This document shows positions 25,824 to 35,032 of a DNA stretch of 64,000 nucleotides, in pieces. The position numbers and the translations under genes are program-made. Position 1 is the stretch's first letter. The number at the start of each line of letters is the position of its first letter. The notes under the pieces were generated by a model. It searched no databases, had not been told where the DNA came from, and saw only the letters and a program-made list of their open reading frames with translations. Location of the stretch: positions 1-64,000 of the forward strand of contig CATYIV010000008.1 in the NCBI GenBank assembly GCA_958407465.1, read 5' to 3'. Source of the DNA: an uncultured Collinsella sp. (lineage in GTDB: Bacteria; Actinomycetota; Coriobacteriia; Coriobacteriales; Coriobacteriaceae).

Positions 25824-27041
25824 ATGAATGATTCCGAGAAATCCCCGAGGGTCGTCTCGCTTGGCGACCGTTGCTGCGGCTGCGGCGCGTGCGCTGCCCG
25901 CTGCCCCAAGTCATGCATCTCCATGGAACCCGATGATTGTGGCTTCCTACACCCCACCGTCGACGCCTCCGGGTGCGTAGGCTGCGGGGCGTGCGACGCC
26001 GTATGCCCGGCGCTCAACGCCCCTGGGGAGGACGGGTGCGAGTTCGCCCTCTGGGCGAAGGCTCATGACGTCGGCTTGCTCGATAGATCGTCGTCGGGCG
26101 GCGTGTTCGGTCTACTCGCCGGTGACGCTCTCTCGCGCGGCGGTGTTGTGGCGGGCGCCGCGTGGACGGACGGTTGCCGCGAGCTTCGTCACGTGCTCGT
26201 GGAGGACAGGCCGGCGCTCGGCGCCGTTATGCGCTCGAAATACGTTCAGAGCGCGGTTGGCCGCGGCGTCTTCGAGGGCGTCCGCGCTGCCCTGCGTGAA
26301 GGCAGGCCGGCGCTCTTTGCCGGTACTGCATGCCAGGTGGCTGGCATGCGCTCATACCTGGGGAAACTCGCCGACTCTGACCTCTTCCTCGGCGTCGACG
26401 TCATCTGCCACGGTGTTCCGTCTCCAGAGCTCTGGTCGCGCTGGGTCGACTACCGTGGTGAGGCCTTCGGGTCGGACGTCTGCGACGTCAATATGCGGAG
26501 TAAGACAACCGGATGGTTGTCTTACTCCGCTATGTACAAGCACATAGCGGAGAAAGACAACACCGGGGACACCGAGTCCCAGATATTCGGCAAAGACTGG
26601 TACATGAAAGCGTTTCTGGCCAATGCGAGCCTTCGTTCGTCCTGTCTGGCATGTCCAGCAAAGCGCTCCAGCGGCGCCGATATCACGCTCGGTGATTTCT
26701 GGGGGTTCCAGAATACCCATCCCGAGGTCGACAACTCCAAGGGCGTATCTGCCGTCCTATGCAATACCGAGAAGGGCGTGCGGGCATTCGAGGCTATTTC
26801 TGGGCTTACTGCAAACGGTCCGGCGACGCTTGATGGGGTAATCGCGGGCAACCCTAGCCTCGTCCATTCTGTCACGCCTTATCCAAAGCGCGACGAGTTC
26901 TTGAACGACGTGTCTGCCGGGCTTTCCATCCCAGATCTCATGGACAAGTGGGATTTCCGTCCCACTCTCTGGCAGCGTGTCCGCGGCAAGCTTGGTGGTA
27001 TTAAACGACGACTAAAGAGACTCGTTGGAAGGAGAGCCTAG
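25824..27041 (+). CDS. Ferredoxin / F420-dehydrogenase-beta-like protein (copy 2)
   Basis: 405 aa with the same domain order as the 18481 gene: CCGCGACAARCPKSC and CVGCGACDAVCP clusters, SSGGVFGLLAGDAL, GTACQVAGMRSY, DVICHGVPSPELW, DITLGDFWG. ATG at 25824. It sits after the flippase instead of directly after its likely partner at 23244. Its coding sequence carries a long palindrome chain at 26495-26561, at the position matching that in copy 1, and a 9-bp perfect hairpin at 26328-26349. Confidence 0.82.
   Translation: MNDSEKSPRVVSLGDRCCGCGACAARCPKSCISMEPDDCGFLHPTVDASGCVGCGACDAVCPALNAPGEDGCEFALWAKAHDVGLLDRSSSGGVFGLLAGDALSRGGVVAGAAWTDGCRELRHVLVEDRPALGAVMRSKYVQSAVGRGVFEGVRAALREGRPALFAGTACQVAGMRSYLGKLADSDLFLGVDVICHGVPSPELWSRWVDYRGEAFGSDVCDVNMRSKTTGWLSYSAMYKHIAEKDNTGDTESQIFGKDWYMKAFLANASLRSSCLACPAKRSSGADITLGDFWGFQNTHPEVDNSKGVSAVLCNTEKGVRAFEAISGLTANGPATLDGVIAGNPSLVHSVTPYPKRDEFLNDVSAGLSIPDLMDKWDFRPTLWQRVRGKLGGIKRRLKRLVGRRA
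26495..26561. repeat. Mutually exclusive hairpins inside a coding region
   Basis: Arm 1 (26495-26510, GCGGAGTAAGACAACC) pairs perfectly over 16 bp with 26515-26530 across a GGAT loop. Positions 26516-26535 also pair with arm 3 (26542-26561) over 20 positions with one A-A mismatch. Arm 1 and arm 3 are near-identical direct repeats. Confidence 0.92.
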
Positions 27042-27995
27042 ATGGCCAAGGATCGCTACCTTCAAGCTCTTCGTGGGCTTGCGATTTCCGCAGTGGTGCT
27101 TATCCACTGTCTTCCTCAATGTGCCGCGTCGGTCGCCATTCGCCCATTCCTCAACTTTTCTGTTGCGTTGTTCTTGTTTTTATCCGGTGTTCTTACCGAC
27201 GAGCGCAAATTTAATGCGGGGGGGTCTTCGACGCCGCATTAGCAAGGTTGCCGGACCTTATGCGTTCTGGAGCGTTATCTATCTTGCGGCGTTTCCCGCC
27301 CTTCATGGGCGTCTGGGTTTCTGGCGTTCGCCGTGGGCTCCGTATCGGCTCAGATGTACTATCTATTGGTCTATTCACAGCTTGTGCTGCTTACTCCGGT
27401 ACTGTTCAGGCTCCTTTCACGGTATAGGTTCTTTGTCTATTGTGTGACACCGGCTTGCTTGCTTCTAAGGGAGCTCGCTGCCGTTGCCGGTATCGCATTG
27501 CCTCTAATACAGGTTTTCTGCCCCATGTGGCTCATCTTTTATGTTTTCGGTCTCGACTGGAGGCGTTGGGCTGCGCTCATTGAAGGACGAACCACTCAGC
27601 TTGTTGCAGTGCTCTTTATATTTTTAATAATTCAGGAGGTCACAGGCTTCTGGTGGTATTTGACTGGCGATTTCAATATGGCCACAACTCAGCTTAAGCT
27701 CGGTTCTGCCGCGACCTCTTTAGCTGTGATCGCGCTTCTTATGGCGGTTCCGGGATCATTCAAGTCGCGATTATCTTCTACTTTGCTTGTTGACCTTGGG
27801 AACGCCTCTTTTGGAATCTACCTCTGCCATATACTTGTTCTCAAGGCCGTTTGGAAACTGCTTGGATTATTCGTCATTCCACTTGGTGTTTCGACATTTG
27901 CTGTTTGGGCGCTAACTCTTGCCGGATCTTATTCGCTTGTATCACTTTGCGGTCGTTATTTGCCCGAACGAATTCACATCATTGTGGGATTATAA
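27042..27995 (+). pseudogene. Acyltransferase 3 family protein, two frameshifts
   Basis: The first part (YLQALRGLAISAVVLIHC, a motif of membrane acyltransferases such as O-acetylases) stops at 27242. The continuation KVAGPYAFWSVIYLAAF is in the +1 frame just after a run of seven G at 27218-27224, and the C-terminal part (SAQMYYLLVYSQLVLLTP through VDLGNASFGIYLCHILVL) returns to the first frame near 27320. Two compensating single-base changes would restore about 317 residues with ten membrane segments. Either a decayed gene, phase variation at the G7 tract, or sequencing error. Confidence 0.8.
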
Positions 27996-28000
27996 ATTGA

Positions 28001-28213
28001 TTTTCGATACTGGCGCTTTTCATAGCGTTGAAGCAAAGTGAGTCCATTACCAACATTTGGCACGCGATCATCGGTGAAGATACCGGACTTCCTGTTTTCG
28101 AACGAGAAGATGACTTTTTACTCAAAATGGCTGATTGGATTAACCAACCTGAAATAACCGGAATCAATCTCCCTTGGTCGAGCATCGAAAAATGGAAGGG
28201 GCAATTCAGGTAG
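28001..28213 (+). pseudogene. AT-rich remnant frame before rmlA
   Basis: The 341-nt gap 27996-28336 is AT-rich and holds one open frame (71 codons from a TGA at 27998 to TAG at 28211) with no good start. The peptide ends PEITGINLPWSSIEKWKG. It looks like the tail of a lost gene. The rest of the gap up to rmlA shows nothing else. Confidence 0.3.
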
Positions 28214-28336
28214 CCATATTCCGCAGTCATTACCTTGCCTATTTCGTTAAGAATGAGGGGGTTTAGCAAAATAGGATACCCAAGTCTTATTTATCACTCG
28301 ATCTAAAGCGCATTTCGATTGTAGAGGACAGATTAA

Positions 28337-29236
28337 ATGAAAGGCATCATCCTCGCGGGCGGGTCCGGCACGCGACTGTACCCGCTCACTCTCGTGACCT
28401 CCAAGCAGCTGCTGCCGGTCTACGACAAGCCCATGATCTACTACCCGCTGTCCACCCTCATGCTGGCGGGCATCCGTGACATCCTGGTCATCTCCACGCC
28501 GACGGACCTGCCCAACTTCGAGCGCCTGCTCGGGGACGGCTCGCGCTACGGCGTGAACCTCTCCTACGCCGAGCAGCCGAGCCCCGACGGCCTGGCGCAG
28601 GCCTTCACCATCGGCGAGGAGTTCATCGGCGGCGAGCCCTGCGCGCTCGTGCTGGGCGACAACATCTTCTACGGCAACGGCCTGTCGCGCCACCTGACGC
28701 GCGCCGTCCAGAACGCCGAGTCGGGCCGCGCCACGGTCTTCGGCTACCACGTGGACGACCCCGAGCGCTTCGGCGTCGTGGAGTTCGACGGCGAGGGGAG
28801 GGCCGTCTCCATCGAGGAGAAGCCCGCCGAGCCCAAGAGCTCCTACGCCGTCACCGGCCTGTACTTCTACCCGGGCGACGTCGCCGCCAAGGCGCATAGG
28901 GTCGAGCCCTCCGCGCGCGGCGAGCTGGAGATCACCACGCTTAACCAGATGTACCTGGAGGAGGGGACGCTGTCCGTGGTCACCCTCGGCCGCGGCTACG
29001 CGTGGCTGGACACCGGCACCATGGAGAGCCTGCACGAGGCCGCGGAGTTCGTCCGCGCCGTGGAGCACTCCCAGGACCTGCCGGTCTCGGTCCCCGAGGA
29101 GATCGCCTGGGAGAACGGCTGGATCACGACCGCCGAGCTGGTGGAGGCCGCCAAGGCCTACGGCAAGTCGGTCTACGGGCAGCACCTGAAGAAGGTCGCC
29201 GCCGGCGAGATCGTCAACAGCCCGCGCGAGTACTAG
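28337..29236 (+). CDS. rfbA: Glucose-1-phosphate thymidylyltransferase
   Basis: 299 aa (RmlA). Joins glucose-1-phosphate and dTTP to give dTDP-glucose, the first step to dTDP-L-rhamnose. [20 protein letters not shown] is the nucleotide-binding signature. [27 protein letters not shown] and [12 protein letters not shown] complete the active site. GC is close to 68%, much higher than in the AT-rich gap before it, which marks a recombination boundary. It starts the rml cassette. Confidence 0.95.
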   Translation: MKGIILAGGSGTRLYPLTLVTSKQLLPVYDKPMIYYPLSTLMLAGIRDILVISTPTDLPNFERLLGDGSRYGVNLSYAEQPSPDGLAQAFTIGEEFIGGEPCALVLGDNIFYGNGLSRHLTRAVQNAESGRATVFGYHVDDPERFGVVEFDGEGRAVSIEEKPAEPKSSYAVTGLYFYPGDVAAKAHRVEPSARGELEITTLNQMYLEEGTLSVVTLGRGYAWLDTGTMESLHEAAEFVRAVEHSQDLPVSVPEEIAWENGWITTAELVEAAKAYGKSVYGQHLKKVAAGEIVNSPREY

Positions 29237-29243
29237 GAACTGA

Positions 29244-30278
<1,035 letters not shown>

Positions 30279-30290
30279 GAGGGGAGAGAC

Positions 30291-31745
30291 ATGGCAGACA
30301 TCGCGTTCGAAAAGGATCTCTCCGTCGCCGAGACCGGCATCGAGGGCCTCAAGGTCGTCGACCTCGCCGTCCACGGCGACTCGCGCGGCTGGTTCAAGGA
30401 GAACTGGCAGCGCGCCAAGATGACCGCCCTGGGCATCCCCGACCTCAGGGTCGTCCAGAACAACATCTCCTATAACGACAGCCGCGGCGTCACCCGCGGC
30501 ATCCACGCCGAGCCCTGGGACAAGTTCATCTCCGTGGCCCGCGGCTCGGTCTTCGGCGCCTGGGTCGACCTGCGCGAGGGAAGCGAGACCTTCGGCAAGG
30601 TGTTCACGACCGTTCTGGATCCCAGCAAGGCCATCTACGTCCCGCGCGGCGTGGGCAACTCCTTCCAGGCCCTGGAGGACGGCACCGCCTACACCTACCT
30701 GGTGGACGCCCACTGGTCGCTGGAGCTCAAGAAGACGTACACGTTCGTGAACCTCGCCGACCCCGAGCTCGCCATCGAGTGGCCGATCCCGCTCGACGAG
30801 GCCACCGTCTCCGAGGCCGACCTCAACCACCCGATGCTCAGGGACGTCGTCCCCATGGCGCCGAAGCGCACCCTCGTCACCGGCTGCAACGGCCAGCTGG
30901 GCCGCGCGGTGCGCGCGCTGGCGGAGGAGCGCGGCGTCGCCAAGGACTTCGACTTCTGCGACATCGACACCTTCGACATGTCCGACCCGGCGGCCTACGC
31001 GCAGTACGACTGGTCGCTCTACGGCGCCGTCATCAACTGCGGCGCCTACACGGCCGTGGATAAAGCAGAGACCCCCGAGGGACGAACCATCGCCTGGAAG
31101 GCCAACGCGACCGGCCCGGCCCTGCTCGCCCGCACCTGCGCCGAGCACGGGATTACGCTCGTCCACGTGTCCTCCGACTACGTCTTCGACGGCACCGCCG
31201 AGGTGCACGACGAGGAGGAGCCCCTCAGCCCGCTGTCCGTCTACGGCCAGACCAAGGCCGCCGGCGACATCGCCGTGGCCGGCTGCCCGCGCCACTACAT
31301 CATGCGCTCCAGCTGGGTCATCGGCGAGGGGCACAACTTCGTCAAGACCATGAAGGCGCTCTCAGACCGCGTCGCCGACCCGGACGACAATCTGGACAAG
31401 GTCACCGTCGTGGACGACCAGCTGGGCCGCCTGACCTTCACGCGCGACATGGCCGCCGCCATCTTCCACGTGCTGGACGCTAAGGCCCCCTACGGCACCT
31501 ACGGCTGCACCGGCTCGGGCGCCGTGAGGAGCTGGGCCGACATCGCCCGCGCCGTCTTCGAGGCTGCCAACGGCAACGGGGACAAAGTGGTCCCGGTCAG
31601 CACCGCCGACTACTACGCCAGCGCCGCAGGCCCCATCGCCCCGCGCCCGGTCCACTCCGCGCTCGACCTGTCCAAGCTGGAGTCGGCAGGCTTCCACATG
31701 CCCGACTGGGAGGAAGAGCTGGGGGAGTACCTCAAGACACTCTAG
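30291..31745 (+). CDS. Fused dTDP-4-dehydrorhamnose 3,5-epimerase / reductase
   Basis: 484 aa. Residues 1 to about 190 are RmlC-like (TRGIHAEPWDKF carries the base His; DLREGSETFG; PRGVGNSFQAL replaces the usual P-x-G-F-A-H-G-F). From about residue 195 an RmlD domain begins (TLVTGCNGQLGRAV, NCGAYTAVDKAE, VSSDYVFDG, YGQTKAAGD). One polypeptide therefore performs the last two steps to dTDP-L-rhamnose. Similar fusions occur in some Actinobacteria as I recall. It is the last gene of the cassette, followed by a hairpin. Confidence 0.9.
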   Translation: MADIAFEKDLSVAETGIEGLKVVDLAVHGDSRGWFKENWQRAKMTALGIPDLRVVQNNISYNDSRGVTRGIHAEPWDKFISVARGSVFGAWVDLREGSETFGKVFTTVLDPSKAIYVPRGVGNSFQALEDGTAYTYLVDAHWSLELKKTYTFVNLADPELAIEWPIPLDEATVSEADLNHPMLRDVVPMAPKRTLVTGCNGQLGRAVRALAEERGVAKDFDFCDIDTFDMSDPAAYAQYDWSLYGAVINCGAYTAVDKAETPEGRTIAWKANATGPALLARTCAEHGITLVHVSSDYVFDGTAEVHDEEEPLSPLSVYGQTKAAGDIAVAGCPRHYIMRSSWVIGEGHNFVKTMKALSDRVADPDDNLDKVTVVDDQLGRLTFTRDMAAAIFHVLDAKAPYGTYGCTGSGAVRSWADIARAVFEAANGNGDKVVPVSTADYYASAAGPIAPRPVHSALDLSKLESAGFHMPDWEEELGEYLKTL

Positions 31746-31772
31746 TCGCCCTTGAATATGCGAGAGTCAAGT

Positions 31773-31800
31773 CCGCTGTTCCTTAACGGCGGCCTTTCTT
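31773..31800 (+). terminator. Terminator after the rml genes
   Basis: Stem CCGCTGTT/AACGGCGG (one G-T pair) with CCTT loop followed by CCTTTCTT. Moderate strength. Confidence 0.55.
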
Positions 31801-32051
31801 GTGACTAGCGTATAGCTCTGTGCCGGTAAGAGCGGCAGCGGTCGCCAGGCTAATTGCGAGCCCTGCAGATGCTTCCAGACCCGGCGGCGATTCGATTCGC
31901 CGCCGGGCCTGTTGCGTTTTGGGGCTCTGTCGCCGCGTCTTAGCCTATTCCGGCTTCGGCTGCGCGGCGCGGGTATCGCAGAAGACGTGCAGGCAGCGCT
32001 TGCAGCCCGGCGTCATCCCGGCTAGTTCAAGGTTGGATAAATGCTTTTCGT
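31801..32051. other. Intergenic stretch with GC-rich dyad
   Basis: No supportable gene. An 11-bp perfect dyad (31880-31890 with 31897-31907, arm CCCGGCGGCGA) has a 6-nt loop and no T run close by. Short open frames on both strands here look incidental. Confidence 0.5.
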
Positions 32052-32086
32052 GTCCCGCCACGCTTTCCAATGTGGCGGGACTTTTT
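32052..32086 (+). terminator. Strong terminator at the island boundary
   Basis: Perfect 10-bp stem GTCCCGCCAC/GTGGCGGGAC, 10-nt loop, then T5. It insulates the polysaccharide locus from the accessory island. Confidence 0.9.
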
Positions 32087-32248
32087 GATTGATAGAGCAA
32101 CTTTGGTAGAGGCCCCGTTCTTACTGAATGCTTCGAAGGCAAGAAGAGCTTCCCAGTAGCCATTTCTACTACCGATGAAAGGCATAGAATTTTTTACTTA
32201 ATCTGAATGTGGGATAATTCGACGAAAGGATAGGGTTACGGAGCCGCC

Positions 32249-34177
32249 ATGGACCAGAAATTACAAGCGATGATCGAAGAGCTGCAAGGCGTATGCGGTA
32301 AACCCGCCCATGAAGAGGTTCAGAAGATCCAAAGGTGTCTGCCCGTCCCCAACGACCACGTCATTCTCTGGGCAGACATGATCTCATATGGAGGATACCC
32401 TGCCGGAATCGCCCTCACCGATCGCGCATTCATATCCAAAGCCCCCAAGAAAGATGTGAAGGCCGCCAACAAAGAAGCCAAAGCAAAAGCGAAGGAAACC
32501 GGTGAGAAGGCCCATAAGCTTAATGCTATCTACCGCATCATCCCATGGGATTTCTTCGATCCCGAGGATTACGACATCCTGGAGCGCAAGGATAAAGGAA
32601 ATCGAAGATATGCGCTCAAAGGCAAAGACGAGACCCTCGCTGTATTCGAGAGCAAAGCTATGTACGAAGCGTTCAGAGAGTACCGCTCCGATGCGATAAG
32701 GCAAAGAAAAGAAGCGGAGGAATTGGCCGAGAGGTCGACGATCAGCGCCCTGAACTCCTTCAGCGTCGGGGGCATTATGTTCAATGCAGCCTATGGCGCA
32801 GGACAGACGAAGACGGGCCATGGAATCTACGCGGAGGAAGCCGGCGCGAAGCTTGATTGGATTCACGGCGAGAAGTCAACGGTAGTCGGAAGAGATAACG
32901 CCAAGAACGGACCCGACAAAATTGTTGGGGCATCCCCGGTGCAGTGCAAGTTCTGCAAAACGGCATACCAAACCGTAGAAGCCTGCTTCAAGAAAACGCC
33001 AGCTGGCGCCAAGGAATTCAGATACTATGATCTCAACGACAACCCGATGAAGATTGAAGTTCCGAAGGACCAGTACGCGGATGCTGTCGCCTATATGAAA
33101 ACGCGTATCGAGCAAGGAACCGTTAAAGGCGTCAACGATCCGGAGGCGGCGCTTGATATCATCCGCAAGAGCAACCTTTCATACCAGCAGGTTCGCAACC
33201 TTGCCAAGCCGGGAACAGTGGAATCGCTCGTCTACGACTTCGCCGAGTCCTCGATAACATGCACTTCCGCCCTGGACATTTCCGCCGTCTGCGCATTTGC
33301 CCAAGCACTGTGGAGCACCCGAAGTCCAAAAGAGGCGGCAAAGTACGCAATCGTTACGGGCATCAGGGTCTACGGGCTCAGCTTCGCCGGAAGCGTCATT
33401 GCCTCCCAGCTGTCCAGGACCAGCTTGATGAACGCAATAAACCCATTGGCTACGCGTATCACCAAGAGGATAGGATCCAAAGCGGCGCAGGAAATAGTAA
33501 ACGCATTTCGGGCGATGGCAGGGAAGAAGGCCATATACGGCGCCGCGGCACAGAAGAGCTTCGCGAAGTTTCTTGGATCGAACCTAATTACCCAGGGGGC
33601 TATGTTCGTGGTCTTTACCGTACCGGATACGTACGGGCTGATTGAAGGAAGGCTGTCAGGGGCTCAGTATACGAAGAACATAACGTCCCTGCTCGTGTCG
33701 TTCGGAAGCACGATTGCCGGGACGGCGGCGACAGGCGCTATCGCGGGGAAAAAGCTCACCGACAAAGTCGGCAAAAAAGCAGTGCAGGTCATCGGGATGA
33801 GCGGAGGCCTGCTGATAGGGGGCATCGCGGGGGCGGCGACAAAGGCCGTCGGAGACATAATCCGAGAGGACGACGCGCTATGGACGACTCGAATGTTCAA
33901 CGCTATCTTCGTCAATATGGAAATAGAGTATCTCCTAACTGCAGAAGAGCAGGATGCTGTCATATCCCAACTTGACTCCGATAAAAAGAGCCTGAGAAAG
34001 CTCCAAGAAAAACTAGTGAGCTCGAAAGAGCAGGAGAAGGAAATCAGAGATTACCTGCAGCCTCTATTTGAAAAAGCCATGAGATCTCGCAAGAGGGTCA
34101 CGGAGCGCGATATGAAAACGCTGACTGAAAACTTGGTCGAAATACTAAAAGAGGGGGATAGAGAAATTGAAGTGTGA
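32249..34177 (+). CDS. Unrecognised 642-aa protein with glycine-zipper membrane region
   Basis: Not assigned to a named family. Residues about 35-150 (HVILWADMISYGGYPAGIAL, FFDPEDYDILERKDKG) could be a small PH-like beta domain, interrupted by a Lys/Ala-rich linker. Residues about 188-300 hold GHGIYAEEAGAKLDW, VVGRDNAKNGPDKIVG and three Cys (CKFC, C). I recall the GHG-x2-AE/VG-x-DN-x-K-x-G pattern from other hypothetical bacterial proteins, but cannot name them. The C-terminal third is hydrophobic and rich in small residues (TIAGTAATGAIAG, GGLLIGGIAGAATKA), as in pore-forming or membrane-inserting proteins, then ends in a charged helix. Probably translated with the overlapping next gene. Confidence 0.7.
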   Translation: MDQKLQAMIEELQGVCGKPAHEEVQKIQRCLPVPNDHVILWADMISYGGYPAGIALTDRAFISKAPKKDVKAANKEAKAKAKETGEKAHKLNAIYRIIPWDFFDPEDYDILERKDKGNRRYALKGKDETLAVFESKAMYEAFREYRSDAIRQRKEAEELAERSTISALNSFSVGGIMFNAAYGAGQTKTGHGIYAEEAGAKLDWIHGEKSTVVGRDNAKNGPDKIVGASPVQCKFCKTAYQTVEACFKKTPAGAKEFRYYDLNDNPMKIEVPKDQYADAVAYMKTRIEQGTVKGVNDPEAALDIIRKSNLSYQQVRNLAKPGTVESLVYDFAESSITCTSALDISAVCAFAQALWSTRSPKEAAKYAIVTGIRVYGLSFAGSVIASQLSRTSLMNAINPLATRITKRIGSKAAQEIVNAFRAMAGKKAIYGAAAQKSFAKFLGSNLITQGAMFVVFTVPDTYGLIEGRLSGAQYTKNITSLLVSFGSTIAGTAATGAIAGKKLTDKVGKKAVQVIGMSGGLLIGGIAGAATKAVGDIIREDDALWTTRMFNAIFVNMEIEYLLTAEEQDAVISQLDSDKKSLRKLQEKLVSSKEQEKEIRDYLQPLFEKAMRSRKRVTERDMKTLTENLVEILKEGDREIEV

Positions 34178-34454
34178 TTGCTGCGGCAGAAAGAAAAAAC
34201 TACTAGAGGCATTCGCCTCAGTAGACAACGGAGATAAGAAGCTGACTCTCTGCGTCGATTGCAACGATCTGCTTTACAAACTGCGTGATGCCGCAAACGA
34301 AGGTGCTGCAAACGAATTTCAGAGCATTCAGCAGTCGCTGACCTCGCGAATGGAGGGTGAGGCGTCGAAGGATTTCCAAGCATGGTCAGAGAAATTCATA
34401 GCTAAGCAGCATGCAAAAATTGTTAAAAGCGGAACTGAAGCTCAAGTCGAATAG
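34167..34454 (+). CDS. Small zinc-ribbon-like protein
   Basis: 95 aa with CDCC near the N-terminus and CVDC about 27 residues later, a likely C-x2-C/C-x2-C zinc site, followed by a charged helical region. TTG start at 34167 overlaps the stop of the 642-aa protein by 11 nt, and GAGGGGGA lies upstream, so the two are coupled. A small partner or immunity-like role is conceivable only from this linkage. Confidence 0.65.
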   Translation: MKCDCCGRKKKLLEAFASVDNGDKKLTLCVDCNDLLYKLRDAANEGAANEFQSIQQSLTSRMEGEASKDFQAWSEKFIAKQHAKIVKSGTEAQVE

Positions 34455-34740
34455 CCCACGCCGAATCAAACGGTTACCCAGTGGTGCTGTGGGGTTAACG
34501 CGTTCATAACTTGAACTGACAGTGTTTCCGTTGGAGCTCCTGTGGGCGGCAGGTTGAGAATAGATTTAAAAACCGAAGCAGTCTTCCGTTTATCTTAAAG
34601 CGCAGACTCTGCATTTGTTGACGCTGAGGCCTCACGAATCTGATGCCAATGCAGATTCGATAACTCTCCTTCAGGTAGGTTCAGGTAGGTTATATATCTC
34701 TAATCCGATACGATCGTGTGTTTCAAGATAGGATTTCGGG
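34455..34740 (+). other. Intergenic region with dyad and tandem repeat
   Basis: No gene seen. Contains an 8-bp perfect dyad CGAATCTG/CAGATTCG (34635-34642 with 34652-34659), a hairpin around 34570-34594 with a C-C mismatch, and an 11-nt tandem repeat (TTCAGGTAGGT twice, about 34670-34691). Confidence 0.5.
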
Positions 34741-35011
34741 TACAATAGAACTGCTTTACGCATTGGCGTAAAGGTGCGTTATCGCCGTCAATAGCGCAAA
34801 CGACGAAATTCCGACGTTCGCACTATTGATGCCGACGTTGCCTGCGCATAGCTGGGCAAGGGCGCTGATGATCATATCGGTTATCTCCGCATCTCCATCT
34901 AGTATGCCATAGGCAAGCATTGGAATGGGCGGCCGCATTGCGTTGGTGAACTCACTTCACCTCATGTTAGCCTGCTCGGTTTGGGTGAGCCGCTCCTATA
35001 TACCGAGCAGG
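34741..35011 (+). ncRNA. Candidate structured RNA upstream of the reverse transcriptase
   Basis: A good -10 box TACAAT (34741-34746; -35 weak) is followed by a series of stems: CTTTACGC/GCGTAAAG with ATTG loop (34754-34773); a 17-position stem 34786-34802 with 34815-34831 (one G-U and two A-C mismatches); GGTGAA/TTCACC (34945-34961); and a perfect 9-bp CCTGCTCGG/CCGAGCAGG enclosing 23 nt (34971-35011). It ends 21 nt before the reverse transcriptase start. Retrons and several defence reverse transcriptases (DRT) use an upstream non-coding RNA as template; that comparison is the basis for the call. Ends are approximate. Confidence 0.5.
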
Positions 35012-35032
35012 TTGATTAAAGGCGGTGAGCCC

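Noticed and set aside
31820..32163. Short frames on both strands after the rml genes
   Set aside because: They overlap two hairpins including a strong terminator and show no protein-like features.
34660..34695. CRISPR-like repeat (TTCAGGTAGGT twice)
   Set aside because: Only two adjoining 11-nt units and no spacers; I found no CRISPR array or cas gene anywhere in the window.
34756..34938. Leftward 60-codon frame in the reverse transcriptase leader
   Set aside because: It coincides with the paired stems and has no ribosome site; the structured RNA explanation fits better.
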